Under the pieces are notes generated by a model. That model did no database searches. It worked only from the letters and a program-made list of their open reading frames with translations, and was not told the DNA's origin. Shown piece by piece: positions 1-10,058 of a DNA stretch of 64,000 bases (positions within the stretch are counted from its first letter, which is position 1; the number at the start of each line of letters is the position of its first letter). The position numbers and the translations under genes were made by a program. The stretch is from Lotus japonicus (lineage: Eukaryota > Streptophyta > Magnoliopsida > Fabales > Fabaceae). The stretch lies in the NCBI RefSeq assembly GCF_012489685.1, contig NC_080043.1, forward strand, positions 48,499,127 through 48,563,126. The letters run 5' to 3'.

Positions 1-514
1 AGCTACAAATACAACAACCAATCAACAAATCAGTTGCTAGAACAAACTGTACAGATACTCCTACAGCTGCCAGAGAGGAAAAACCAGACTACTGATGACT
101 TTCTCTTTTTTTTTTTTTTTTTATAAACCATATGAATTATATTGAAGTGAAGTAGAAGAGGTACTTTAACGCAACACAAATAGGAAGAGAGGAGACAAGA
201 AACTAAATGTAGCAACTATTACAAAACAACATCAATGATCCTCCTTCTTGGTAAAAAGCCCACCACCCACCACCTCCATGGAGACAAATTAAAGAAATCA
301 TGTCTCATCAAAACCTTACCAGGAAAAACCCCTTGGGAAAACCAGGTGAAGGAAAAAAAGTACATGATTTCAGTAATCAAGAGGAAAACCTGATGACTTT
401 ATCAAGCTCAGCAGATTGTCAAGAATTTGTCATTCTTAGTTCATTCAATTCAATTACACATTATTAGTGACATTGAAGAGTTCTAAGAATATGAGGATAT
501 TTGGTAGTAATATT
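1..514. other. No gene recognised
   Basis: AT-rich DNA with a poly-T tract near 106-122. I see no convincing coding region on either strand. If the BZR1-type gene at 3323-3538 continues leftward, this could be intron or lie beside its later exons, but nothing here resembles the rest of that protein. Confidence 0.5.
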
Positions 515-748
515 TAGGCTAAAATGCACTTTTGGCCCCTGATGTTTCAAGTTTGTGCAAATTCTGCCCCTACTCTATTTTTGTCGATGTTTCTACCCCT
601 CATGTTTTCAAACAGTGCATCGTCATCGTCTGGGGTAGACGATGCACTGTTTGAAAACATGAGGGGGTAGAAACATCGACAAAAATAGAGTAGGGGCAGA
701 ATTTGCACAAACTTGAAACATCAGGAGCCAAAAATGCATTTTAGCCTA
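515..748. repeat. Foldback MITE, near-perfect inverted repeat
   Basis: The two halves are almost exact reverse complements across the whole element, meeting near 628-640. The ends read TAGGCTAAAATGCA and TGCATTTTAGCCTA. A 5-bp direct repeat ATATT flanks it (510-514 and 749-753), which marks a transposition event. It encodes no protein. Its RNA would fold into one long hairpin and could feed small-RNA production; that is inference. Confidence 0.85.
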
Positions 749-1418
749 ATATTTACTAATCACTTGTTAAAAAAGTATATATCTAGAAGATTAATATCTG
801 GTGGCAACATCTACGAATTAATAGATCATTAATTAAAACTTCAACTGACCCAATTAAGTTAGTTGAATGCTTGTATTATATGTTCTTAGATTGCTTGCCA
901 TTCGCATAAATTTTTGTCCATTTTTAACAAAGATTATGATGCCTCTTTATACACACCCCTGTTTTCCAGATTTAATAGAAAAAGGAAAAAGTAAAAGACA
1001 AGAGAAACCCAACCCAAAAAAGTCCTATCCAAGCATTAGTAAAAGTAAAACACTTGGAAGCGTCATCAATAAATTAAAGGTGGCGCTGCATAAAAATGAA
1101 TAAATACAACCGCAACCTCCTGAAAAAAGAAGAAAAATCACGGGAAATCAGGAAAAGGGGGCTCTCCAAATCAGAGTACCATGCGATGTCTGTAAAAGCT
1201 TCTGCCATGTTGCAACAAGCACAGCAATCAACTTATACCACCAAACTCACCTGAACTGGCCAATTTACCCTTGGCAATCTCTCGAATTCCCACGTAAGAA
1301 AGAAAACCTACCCCTTTCCCTCAAAAACCAAAATGACCAAAACGGGTTTTTTCCTTTTTTCCTCCCTCGAGATCTATGCGTGTTCTCACGGTCACACGGA
1401 TCATCAAAATACCATCAC
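749..1418. other. No gene recognised
   Basis: AT-rich sequence with no convincing coding region. A 78-codon open frame near 867-1103 has no recognisable features and low-complexity Lys/Pro content. Possibly part of the long first intron of the BZR1-type gene. Confidence 0.4.
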
Positions 1419-1426
1419 ATAGATAC

Positions 1427-2384
1427 TAGAGGGGAATTTGGTTTGGCACCCCACCTATTGGGTTTCGCACCCCACTTTATTAAAAACGGGAATTTAAATT
1501 CCGATTTTAATACGAAAAAAACGGAAATTAAAAAACCGTTATGTATTTTAGCATATGTGGCACATTTTCAACCGTTCATTGCATATAAAAAACAAATCGG
1601 AATTTTAAATTCCGTTTTGAAAACGGAAATTAAATTTCCGTATTGAATACATGGGGGTGCCAAACCCAAATCCCATACTAGAGCTGTCAATACGAGCCAG
1701 CCCAACCCATATGGGTCAGCCCGTATGGGTTGGGTTCAAAACGAGTTGGGTTATGTCAACCCGGGGTCTTAACGAGTCAGGAAAATATGAACCCAACCCG
1801 ACCCGTAATGAGCTCGCGGGTTAGCGGGCTGGCTCGCGGGTTGAGTGAAATAAATATAAAAAATTAAGAAATTGGATTAGAAAATGTTTAAAATGCTATA
1901 AAAAAATAATTTCAAAAAAATACTTATAGAAATTGGTATCAACTCATAAAAAGAGGTTCATCAACGCAATTATTTTTATCTCACATTTGAAATATAGAAA
2001 AAGAATTTTATTTACAGGATTTAAGAACACAACTATTTTACTTTCACATTTAAAATGAGATAAATAATATAATAATAAGAAATAAAACATAAAAAATTGA
2101 CTCAAATTAAAAGAAATGAAAAATTCAATTTTTCTATCTAAAATTAATCCATAAAACTAACCTGGAATTAAAGAGAAATAAAATAATTTTTTAATTAAAA
2201 ATAACTCTAACCCGACGGGTTGGCTCGCTTGACCCGCGGGTTGGCCTGTCTAACCCGCGGGTTAAACGAACCGGGTTGCACTAACCCAAGTTCTTTTCAA
2301 GCTGAAATTTAACCAACTTAACCCGGCTCATTTAGCCAACCCGTTGAGCTGGCCCGCGGGTTGGAACCCATATTGACAGCTCTA
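1427..2384. mobile_element. Non-autonomous hAT element
   Basis: The ends are inverted repeats: TAGAGCTGTCAATA on the left (split by a later insertion after its first 5 bases and resumed at 1684) and TATTGACAGCTCTA on the right at 2371-2384. A perfect 8-bp TSD ATAGATAC lies at 1419-1426 and 2385-2392, the length expected for hAT transposases. The subterminal parts are rich in the motifs CCCGCGGGTT and AACCCGCGGG, and the core is AT-rich with no open frame. The element therefore needs a transposase from elsewhere. Confidence 0.9.
1432..1674. mobile_element. Mutator-type MITE inserted in the end of the hAT element
   Basis: The terminal inverted repeat is about 21 bp, beginning GGGAATTTGGTTTGGCACC on the left and, read inward from the right, GGGATTTGGGTTTGGCACC. 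It is flanked by a perfect 9-bp TSD ATACTAGAG (1423-1431 and 1675-1683), diagnostic for Mutator-like transposition. The duplicated bases span the hAT TSD and the first 5 bases of the hAT end, so this element arrived second. The interior carries AATACGGAAA/TTTCCGTATT-type palindromes, and the end layout (GGGA..TTGG.TTTGG, then CTAT.GGG, then CCCCAC) matches the 8.5-kb MULE at 46175-54684, suggesting a miniature relative mobilised by the same transposase. Confidence 0.88.
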
Positions 2385-2392
2385 ATAGATAC

Positions 2393-3322
2393 TGATAGAT
2401 ATTAATATTTTACCAATGTCTAGCACAGCTGTGCTAAATAACTGGTTTCCTTAAACTAGATCATCTAGCCTAATCGGGATGTATGGAGAATAATTTATAG
2501 GGGAAGTCTACCCACTCAAATGTGATCTCCAAGCTCGATGACTCGAAATTAGTCTCTTAACTGTCAAATGTAGAAAAAATGAAAAGAAATTCATTTTAAT
2601 GTCACCCCTTTTTTTTACAAGGGAAAATTTAATGTGACCCCTTTAGATATTCATGTCCTCTCCCACTTTCAATTGGGAAATGTATAATTTATGTTCATCA
2701 CTGTCATATATAATTGGTTCCAGCATACTTAAATACTGTAAAATTAATTGGCGAGAAATTGAACAGGAGTGACATTAAAATCAATTCCAAAAGCCTATAT
2801 TTGTGCTCCTCCACGATCAAATGGAGAGGCACAGATCTAACGTACACCCACTGGCGAGGGCAAAAAAGAAAGAATCTGAACCCTCTCGCGAGTCATCACC
2901 GTTCACCATTAATTCTAAAACGACAACAACACACCCAGCAACAGTAGCAGCTAGCATTTTTTTCGTTTTATATTATGCATCCACACACTCACTCTCTCTG
3001 CCTTTAGATTCCGAGCATCATTGCCAGCGTCAGCACCATGTGCCACGCCGCGCGCTGCAATAAACTGCACATGCCACCGTATACGCAGCGAATTGCGCAC
3101 GGTACCCTCAAATAAACACACCAACTGAACTTTCTATAACTAACAGAAATAAAATCGAAGCTAAAAATTACCAAACAAAGAAAAAGAAGAGCAAATTTCA
3201 ATTGATTTAACATGTAATTGATCTAATAACTAATAAGAATAAAAAAAAGTAAAGCGAAAATTCAACACTGGATTGACCAGAACGGAGTAAAGTAAACTGT
3301 GGTGTGAGGAGGTGTTGTTTAC
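2393..3322. other. Probable first intron of the BZR1-type gene (minus strand)
   Basis: Directly downstream of the splice donor at 3321-3322. No continuation of the BZR1 protein is found here or further left, so the second exon is probably outside the window. Open frames at 2714-3063 and 3004-3213 show no family features. Confidence 0.4.
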
Positions 3323-3470
3323 CTTGCGATACGTGGTGCCGTCCGGTTCAACGATCCAACCGGCTTCGTTGCAGAGAGCTTTGAGGACTTCGTTGTTGTC
3401 GCAGTGCTTCGGAAGCTTGTAGTTCCCGTACATCCTCAAACCGGCGAAGATCTTCGCCGCTATGGCTCTC

Positions 3471-3505
<35 letters not shown>

Positions 3506-3538
3506 CTTCCACGTCGGCTGTCTCGTCCCCGACGTCAT
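3323..3538 (-). CDS. BES1/BZR1 homologue, first exon (partial gene)
   Basis: This exon encodes the first 72 residues of a plant-specific BES1/BZR1 transcription factor, which in the nucleus regulates brassinosteroid-responsive genes by binding E-box and BRRE sites. It opens with [20 protein letters not shown], followed by the basic, atypical helix-loop-helix region with [18 protein letters not shown] and [15 protein letters not shown], and ends [13 protein letters not shown]. The codon for that Lys is followed at once by GTAAAC, a canonical donor (GT at 3322-3321), where this family usually has its first intron. The Ser/Pro-rich remainder with phosphorylation and 14-3-3 sites would lie to the left and is not seen within 3.3 kb. 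That stretch contains several transposons, so the intron is long or the gene is truncated. The N terminus resembles the BEH2/BEH3/BEH4 group more than BZR1 itself; the exact paralogue is uncertain. Confidence 0.9.
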
Positions 3539-4711
3539 CCTCGCCGCCGGAGAAAAAAAACTCGCCGGAAAATCGGATCGATTAAATTTGATCGATCGAG
3601 CTTGCTCTCCGCGATCGGAAGAAATTAAACTAAGTGGCTCAAAAGGACAGCATCACCATCATCATCACCTCCGTTTCCGGCGAGGAACGACGGCGGCGGT
3701 TGGGGAAGATGAATCGGAGGTTTGGTTGACGGTGATCTGAGTAGATCTAAGCGCGTGAGATGGAGACGTCAGCGGAGGAGCATGTTCGTTGGGAAAGCGG
3801 GCGAGAGTGTTGAAAGAGAAGCTGCTGCATAAAACGAGTTTTGGACAGAAAGCGAGAGTGAGAAAAGGAAATGCACTAAATACGTTGAGGCAGGTTAATC
3901 GGGCATGGTTTTCGAGATATTTACTGTTATGCCATTGGGGTTAAGAGAGAGAGAAAGCGAGAAATTAATGTGGATTGAGATTCGTACGTGCGTGACTGGA
4001 CTACGTGTTAAGGTTGACTGAGCCAGCCAAACACTGCCCGTATTACGGATTATTACAGAGTAGCATGCCACGCCACGGCACGCCTACTAAGGTCAGCAGG
4101 ATAGGAGTTCAAATAAAAATTTCGGAATTAGATTTGGGAAAATGAAAATTTAAAATGAGTTCATATGCATGAATAAAAATTATAAAAATTTGTTTACATT
4201 TGGTGAAAAGGAAAACTAAACAAACATATCTAGTGAGCAGAGGAGCAATCATTGCAGAGGAAAATCTAAAATTGTAAAACGACAGAATACTAATTGCAGA
4301 AAGTTCATCAACAAAGCTCATTAACATAACTAAATATGTAACAAAAATGAACATTTCAATCTCTTGCCAGAAGATCATGCATATCTTGCAGCTAGCAAAC
4401 TCGTGTGACACTAACTTATTGTCCTTGAGATAAGAAATAATCTCTTGACAATCTGTTTCAGAAAACGCTTATTTGATGCTCATACTTCATAATAATCGAA
4501 CGCCCTTTTTTTCAACCTTTGATCTAACTAAGTTTATGTATCTTTTTTCATAAAACAAGATGGCTGAGAATGAGATCGTTGAGAATATGACTGTTTAGGA
4601 TATGACCATTGAAAATATGACCGTTGCAGATCATTGTATATTGGGATACTCTCATTCGATTGTTTTTTCTTTCGTACAATATAGATAACTGTCTACTTTG
4701 AAGGAAAAAAA
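3539..4711. other. 5' leader and upstream region of the BZR1-type gene
   Basis: Upstream of the minus-strand start codon. The 3540-3740 part is purine/pyrimidine biased, typical of a plant 5' UTR. A plus-strand open frame across it includes six His codons, but these are only CAT/CAC repeats. From about 4100 the DNA is AT-rich with no gene that I can recognise. Confidence 0.45.
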
Positions 4712-4935
4712 TTGTTCATATATATCTGTCCACTTAGAGTTTCAAGAGAGCATTAATTGATGTTTTTCTAAGAAATGTCATTACTGAAACAATAAATGAA
4801 GAAAGATAAAATACATTCTAAATTGTGAAATTGGAAAACAAGTAATATTTTTATGAAAATCAACACAATTAATTGTTTTCCTTAATTTATGTGAACCTTC
4901 TCTTCCTGGACAGATATATAGGAACGGAGGAAGTA
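4712..4935. repeat. Decayed Stowaway-like MITE
   Basis: The right end reads GGAACGGAGGAAGTA, and the left end carries the complementary ATATATCTGTCC stretch with an eroded tip. This CTTCCTCCGTTCC-type terminus is typical of Tc1/mariner-class Stowaway MITEs, which use TA target sites. The left TIR has lost several bases, so the boundary there is approximate. Confidence 0.55.
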
Positions 4936-5671
4936 TCACTTGAGAATCAATTGCTTCATTTTGCCTTTATGCTTTATAATTCTCCAACAACTAGAATTTA
5001 AGCATTTAATGCTTGTGGTCATTTTTCAATTGAAAATCTCACTTAAATATTAGATGAGAGAACATAACTCAAAATAATAAAGAATGAGTTTTTAATTAAA
5101 GCAAAATTACTTTTTTATTATTAACGGAATACAATTGAATGTTTGGGTAAACAAATATTTACATTGCATACTCCATGAATCCATTAACATTTGATTAAAT
5201 ACTAAAGAATATGATAAAAGAAAAAGTGTTGCTAATCTTTTGTGTCTAGTGTAATTTGAAAACAAGCTAACAAGTAAGACTGATAAAAAAACATCTGATA
5301 CATAAAAACAAAATAAAAAAACTCAAGTTCGTAATAAGCTCATTTTCAACCCAAAATATTTCAAATTTTCAATATTATATGTATCAGGTTTCCACTTGAT
5401 GGATATCATATTCATAATTCATTGGTTCTCCACTTTTGTTTCCGTAACAGAAGAAGCCTGGGAGGCAAAACGGCAGCGTTGCAGTGGTGAAGAGACACGT
5501 GTGAAGATGTTCGGCGCACGTGTTGAGAGGGATGCATCAGGCGATGATGCTGGAGATGGAGTGGGGTGTGTGTGTCTCTCTGCCCCGCAGCCCCTTCTAC
5601 TTTCACGTGACCACACGCCTTTGCATGGCTTATTGGTCCCACTCTAATGCATTAGCCGATAAATCATGGAT
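4936..5671. other. No gene recognised
   Basis: AT-rich intergenic DNA. A short GC-richer patch at 5450-5640 is open in three frames for about 60-80 codons each, but no frame resembles a known protein. Confidence 0.5.
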
Positions 5672-5680
5672 TTAATTAAT

Positions 5681-7037
5681 GGTGCCCACTAGGGTGGGCA
5701 AGTTTGTTTTTTGTCCACCGGTGGACCAGGGGTATTATAGACTTTGTACAAGGGTTATTTCAGACTTTACTCTCCTTTCTCTCCTTCGTCCTCCCACTCT
5801 CTTCTTCCTCCCTGCTTTCAGACCAATCTGAACCTTCACCACTTCAATCTCTCCACCATTGTACTTATATTTGTTTTTATCTGAGGAACAACGTGAGAGA
5901 TTGAAGAACTAAAGAAGGAAGCTTCTCTTGATTCTCTACTATGAACTATGTTGTCCCTCCTTGTTTTAGTGCGTAGGCACCTCCTTCAAATGTTGTAAAT
6001 ACGCATATGAAACACCTGACTCGTTCCTTGTTATATACTGGTTCAATTTTAAACTTGACTCTTCTAGTTAATTACCACCTCCAAAATTATAAAATTCAAA
6101 CACTTTGATCCTTTCCCCAGACACCCTTTTGAATAAAGCATCAAACTTTGGCTTCTCCCACACCACACTCTATGCATATTCTTCCCCTGCCCTCAATTGG
6201 ATCTATTCTATTTAAGGTTTTTCATTTTCAGGATTTGATTTATGATCCAAAGCTTCACAGTGTAGTAATCAATCTGCATAGTTTGCGCCCACTGTTCTAT
6301 CCCTAAGCGCAAAACTAAGCCCAGATCTGGGTTTGAAGTTTCTCTCTCCTTGCTTCCCAACCTTTCAAACCAATAAGATTCTTCACCTTCCTCCCGTTTT
6401 TTTCGTTGAAGTTGCAAGAATGCCCCAATCTTTCTTGCCCCTATCATCATAATAAGAAGGCATCAGAACACAAAAATTGAAAAGAGATGAAAAAGGTTAG
6501 ATTTTTAGTAGGGATCTTGAAGCAGTTTGGGAGAGATATGGGTGAACCATCAAATTTCAACCAAATCTGGAAAAAAAAAAATCAAAACTCTTCTCTCTTT
6601 CTCCTCTTCCCCCTTTGCTCTTAATCTATGAGATGAAACCTCTCTGGATTAGTGTTTCGTTGATTTTAGCCTGGATGGAACAATACCCATAATACAAAAA
6701 CATAAACCCATAATACAAATCAACATCAACCTAGTAACCCCAAGTTCATCTTAACGGTGTAAGATTTGTGGACTGAGAAGGAGAGATATTGAGAGAAAGA
6801 GGAAGCAAAACCCCATGCCAGCACCGCCGGTTACCAAAACCGTGTTCTGCCTCTTGCTTTCCCGATGAGGAAGAAGGAGATTGAGTTAGGGGATTTTTAG
6901 GGACAATTATACCCTTTTGATAGAAATTCGATCTTGACCATTGATCTAAAGAATATTCTTATATTCCAAGATCTAACGTTGGTTAATGATGGTCCACCGG
7001 TGGACCAAAAACAAACTTGCCCACCCCAGTGGGCACC
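5681..7037. mobile_element. Non-autonomous MULE with 48-bp TIRs
   Basis: The terminal inverted repeats are about 48 bp with two mismatches, starting GGTGCCCACTAGGGTGGGCA on the left and ending with its complement at 7037. They include the internal palindrome GTCCACCGGTGGAC. A perfect 9-bp TSD TTAATTAAT lies at 5672-5680 and 7038-7046, so the element belongs to the Mutator superfamily. No transposase is encoded. An 80-codon open frame at 6208-6450 (minus) and gene-like stretches near 5760-5900 and 6780-6900 could be captured gene pieces (Pack-MULE), but I do not recognise a parent gene. Confidence 0.88.
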
Positions 7038-7096
7038 TTAATTAATATGTTTAATACCGTAAAGAGTTTGTGCATGCATTCAACCACATCTTTTTT

Positions 7097-7211
7097 ATCC
7101 CCACAGGGTAGCTCAAGTGATAGGAGCTGGAGACATATGAATTGGGTAGGGAGAAGTCCGGGGATCAATTCTTGACGGATGCAATTTATCTTTCGAATGT
7201 AAAAAAAAAAT
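7097..7211 (+). mobile_element. SINE (tRNA-derived) with A tail
   Basis: The head contains GGTAGCTCAAGTGATAGGAG, the usual plant SINE box A, followed by a weak box B-like stretch (GGGGATCAATTC) and an A10 tail. Direct repeats AACCACATCTTTTTT at 7082-7096 and 7212-7226 flank it, which is the target duplication left by LINE-type retrotransposition. Without protein genes of its own it depends on LINE machinery. Confidence 0.8.
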
Positions 7212-7241
7212 AACCACATCTTTTTTTTATTAAAAAAAACC

Positions 7242-7722
7242 ACATTTTTTTCTCATTTTTTTTTGAGGTTCAACTTCTGTTTCCCATTCAAGAAGCAGAT
7301 AAAACTGCTGGTGTTACATCAAGGTTGATCAAATTGGAGGCCCCAAGGGGATCATCCTCAATCCAACAATGTTCATGGACATTAAAAGCTAGATGTGAGA
7401 GGAAATCAGCCACTCTGTTTCCAGACCTCTTGACATGCAAAACAGAACAGTGATTGAAACTTAAAGATAAATTCCTACAACTTCTAATAACATCATGAAA
7501 ATAAGAATCCCCTAAACTGCTGTTTTTCCATTGCTGCACCAGAATAAGTGAGTCGGTTTCCAGGGAGAGATGAGTGAAGCCAATTTCCTTTGCCCATTCC
7601 AATGCCCATTTTGCTCCCAAAGCTTCTGCCATGGCTGGATCATCTTGCACGCACCATAGTCGGGTCGCAACAGCCATTGTTTGTCCTTTCTCGTTTCTAA
7701 TGATTGCTCCAAAGCCAGTCCC
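7242..7722 (-). pseudogene. LINE 3' end: RNase H domain and poly-A tail
   Basis: This is the last part of an L1-type non-LTR retrotransposon reading right to left. The frame from 7288 upward encodes an RNase H-like (RVT_3) domain with TGFGAIIRNEKG, AEALGAKWALEWA, LETDSL, VKRSGNRVADFLS. It continues exactly from the protein at 15224 onward once the solo LTR inserted at 7723-15218 and one TSD copy are removed. A T-rich stretch on the plus strand at about 7242-7264 is the poly-A tail. In plant L1 elements this domain degrades the RNA strand after reverse transcription. The copy is dead because of stops elsewhere in the same element. Confidence 0.85.
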
Positions 7723-8244
7723 TGTAACACCCCGATTTCCAGGTGTCACTTTAGTAACTCAAAAATAAACTTTACGCGGAAAACAGGTATTTTTTTTTTC
7801 TTTTTAATAAAGCGATAGAAAAATAAAGACATAACCCAGCAACTAAACTAACCGATGTACAACATATATAAACATGTACAGCCTCAGCTGCACTCCCACG
7901 TCACGCGCACTCGCTGTGACTCCAAAGTAGTGTGCCCGTAGGCAAATATATACAGATCCAGAAGTGTGAGTGAGAAAGTTATAATTACAGTCCACTAGGA
8001 GAAAGTCGGCCTCAAAATGGCCTAAGCAAAGACCCCTACAGTCCGACTGACTCACTGTGATCTCTCAGTGAGAGAACCACACAAAAAGCCATGCGTCGGG
8101 AACTTACCCTGTCCCAAAAGCAAAACGAATCAGAGCTCTACACAAAATATGACGCCTGCCTAAACCTACCCTCCCAGTACCGCTCAAAGCTCCTCCTCCT
8201 CCTCCTCGTCGCTCGGCGAGTAGCTGTCAACGTCGGTGTCGGAG

Positions 8245-8517
8245 TTAGAGTCCGAATCCACAGTGAACTGAAGTCGGCAAGTTGAAGCTCAGCTCCGTGC
8301 GTCGTAGAACTCCCTTCGTCAAACGTCCACGCTCGTCAGTCCGACCCTCCATGACCTTTTCCCGGTACGTCGCCCGATGATCCACATGATCGATCACCCA
8401 AGCGGTGGGGGCATGTCGGTCAACCAGCTCAAACCTGATCCCCCCCGAGGGAGAGACCATCGAAACCCAAACCGCCGTCGACATCAGGCAGCAGGCCGAC
8501 CGCCCAAACACAAACAT
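8245..8517 (-). pseudogene. LTR-encoded conserved ORF, internally deleted copy
   Basis: About 90 residues remain open from an ATG at 8517. The protein begins MFVFGRSACC and contains VSPSGG, WVIDHVDHRATY, VMEGRTDERG, GVLRRTELSFNLP, VHCG, the core shared with copies at 9588, 27519, 34652 and 58763. After the VHCG motif, the Pro-rich and acidic parts are lost or shifted out of frame; the coding remnant of the acidic tail is still visible near 8196-8265. I do not recognise the family. Confidence 0.6.
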
Positions 8518-8559
8518 GAAACCAAAGCCAAGGCGCTAGGGTCAACTCACGGAATAGAG

Positions 8560-8567
8560 TATTTATA
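8560..8567 (-). promoter_or_regulatory. Candidate LTR TATA box
   Basis: On the minus strand the sequence reads TTGTATAAATACTC, a good plant TATA box, about 43 bases upstream of the ATG at 8517 of the LTR ORF. If used, transcripts would start near 8530 and this ORF would be the first in the retrotransposon RNA. No transcript evidence is available from sequence alone. Confidence 0.45.
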
Positions 8568-8587
8568 CAAACACCATGTGATAAGGG

Positions 8588-8588
<1 letters not shown>

Positions 8589-8624
<36 letters not shown>

Positions 8625-8652
8625 AGAAGGTTTATATATGTATATATATATA
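8589..8652. repeat. TA-dinucleotide microsatellite
   Basis: An interrupted (TA)n run, present in this LTR copy and reduced in the related copy near 35420-35455. It lies just upstream of the candidate LTR promoter. Confidence 0.9.
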
Positions 8653-8794
8653 TTCCTAGCATGTTATCTGCTCTAACATTAATTCAGTAATGCAAACAGC
8701 ACACAATTCCAGTCAGGGTGAATGTATGCGTGAAATGCAATTCAATATGATCCGGATAGTTGTTTGGGATGAGCACCACGAGTCTGCCCGACAC

Positions 8795-8961
8795 AGGCCT
8801 AGTGTCGACAACTCTGCTCGGGTGTCGCTTACAAACCCATGCATAGTCAGATCAGTCCCAACCACCCTAGGTCGTACCACTCTGCCCGCTATGCCGAAGA
8901 TACATCTATGTGCTCTTCGATGAAGGCCGTCCCAACCTTCGTGAAGCCGTCCCAACTTCAC
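8795..8961. repeat. Short stem-loop repeats in LTR upstream region
   Basis: Consecutive stem-loops: CGACAC/GTGTCG near 8800, GAAGG/CCTTC (8922-8926 with 8936-8940) and GTGAAG/CTTCAC (8941-8946 with 8956-8961). The last two share the loop CCGTCCCAA but have different, internally matched stems. This is the local version of the arrays found in the other LTR copies. Confidence 0.7.
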
Positions 8962-9587
8962 CGAGGCCCAATCTTTCGATCGTACAAACCTCGAATGTAT
9001 GCATGATGCAATATGGTTAGCCAAACATCGAATCGTCCTCACAACGCAAGTATTTAGCTTTAAGAAGATCCCAATGTGTAAACCCAAGTGTTTATCGATG
9101 ATTGTAACACCCCGATTTCGGTGGCGTCACTTTAGTAACCAAAAGAAACGTAAGCGGAAAAAAACGTGAATATTTTTTTTTCGATAATGGAATAATAAAC
9201 TGAAAGAAATGAAACTCAACAATAAAAGATAATCAGAACTAATATACAATATAAATTACAGCCCCCGCTGTAAGTAGCAACCTCGTCACGAGTAACCTCT
9301 AGTGACGGAAAGTAGAAAAGTGTAACGCCCGTAGGCAATATGTACAAACCAACAGGAAAGGTTGAGTGTCCGCAACACAAACCTTAAAAAATGAGAATAA
9401 GTTGGCCCAATCGGCCTAAAAGAAGACCTCCTAAGTCCAACCAACTCTCTGTGATTCCCGTAAAGAAACCACACAAAAAGCTATAGGTGGGAAACTACCC
9501 TGTCCCCACAGAAACAAATGACAGTCAGAGCTAAGACTCTACTCCTACACTAATCCTATCACGAGGAGCTCACACTAACACTCAATC

Positions 9588-10058
9588 CTACATGCTAGCA
9601 TGGTCGTCGTCTGAATCCGAATCCAGAACGATCAAGTCTAGGTACACTACCCGTCCTCCTCTCGCAACCGCGATGCGCTCCGGTGCTGGCCTCTCGGGCT
9701 TAGGGCTCGAACCATGATCATCAATGATAGCAACGGTGGGTGAACTGGACTCTGAAGAAGTCACTCCCACAGGCTCCTCCTCTGAGGGGTCCTCATCATC
9801 AGAAGATGACGGTGGTGGTGGTGCTCCTGGTCCGCAGTGCACTCCGGGCGGCAAGTTGAAACTGATAGTGCACCTCCTCAGCAATCCCTCCATCAAATGT
9901 CCTCCACTGTCCACGCGATCCTCCATGATCCTCCCCGAGTACGTCGCTCGATGGCTAGCGGGGTCAACCACCCAGACGTCGGGGTCATCCTGATCTATCA
10001 TCTCATATCTAGTCCCCCCCGAAGGGTGGACCATCGTGAACCAATCCGCTAAAGACAT
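9588..10058 (-). CDS. LTR-encoded conserved protein, unknown function
   Basis: About 156 residues from the first ATG (10058); the frame stays open upstream to about 10115 without an ATG. The N-terminal part reads MSLADWFTMVHPSGG, then RYEMIDQDD, WVVDPASHRATYSGRIMED, LLRRCTISFNLPPGVHCGPG, followed by a Pro/Ser linker with SSSDDEDPSEEEP and an acidic C terminus VLDSDSDDD. The same domain order recurs in copies at 27519, 34652 (divergent subfamily) and 58763. It is in the sense direction of the retrotransposon, roughly 0.5-1.0 kb from the 3' end of the LTR, where the 5' LTR would make it the leader ORF ahead of gag. No signal peptide or membrane segment is seen. I recognise no family; it could be an accessory retrotransposon protein. 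Confidence 0.6.
   Translation of the reverse strand: MSLADWFTMVHPSGGTRYEMIDQDDPDVWVVDPASHRATYSGRIMEDRVDSGGHLMEGLLRRCTISFNLPPGVHCGPGAPPPPSSSDDEDPSEEEPVGVTSSESSSPTVAIIDDHGSSPKPERPAPERIAVARGGRVVYLDLIVLDSDSDDDHASM

Noticed and set aside
867..1103. 78-codon plus-strand ORF
   Set aside because: No start context, domain or homologous copy; AT-rich noncoding context.
3404..3628. Arg/Pro-rich plus-strand ORF
   Set aside because: Shadow frame of the conserved minus-strand exon.
3462..3740. Plus-strand ORF with a six-His run
   Set aside because: It is antisense to the BZR1-type exon and its leader; the His run is a CAT/CAC simple repeat.
5396..5647. Three overlapping ORFs of 65-83 codons
   Set aside because: Overlap one another on both strands with no family feature; chance opening in a GC-richer patch.
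8713..9087. 124-codon minus-strand ORF in an LTR
   Set aside because: Spans the stem-loop region, has no counterpart in other LTR copies and no coding signal.
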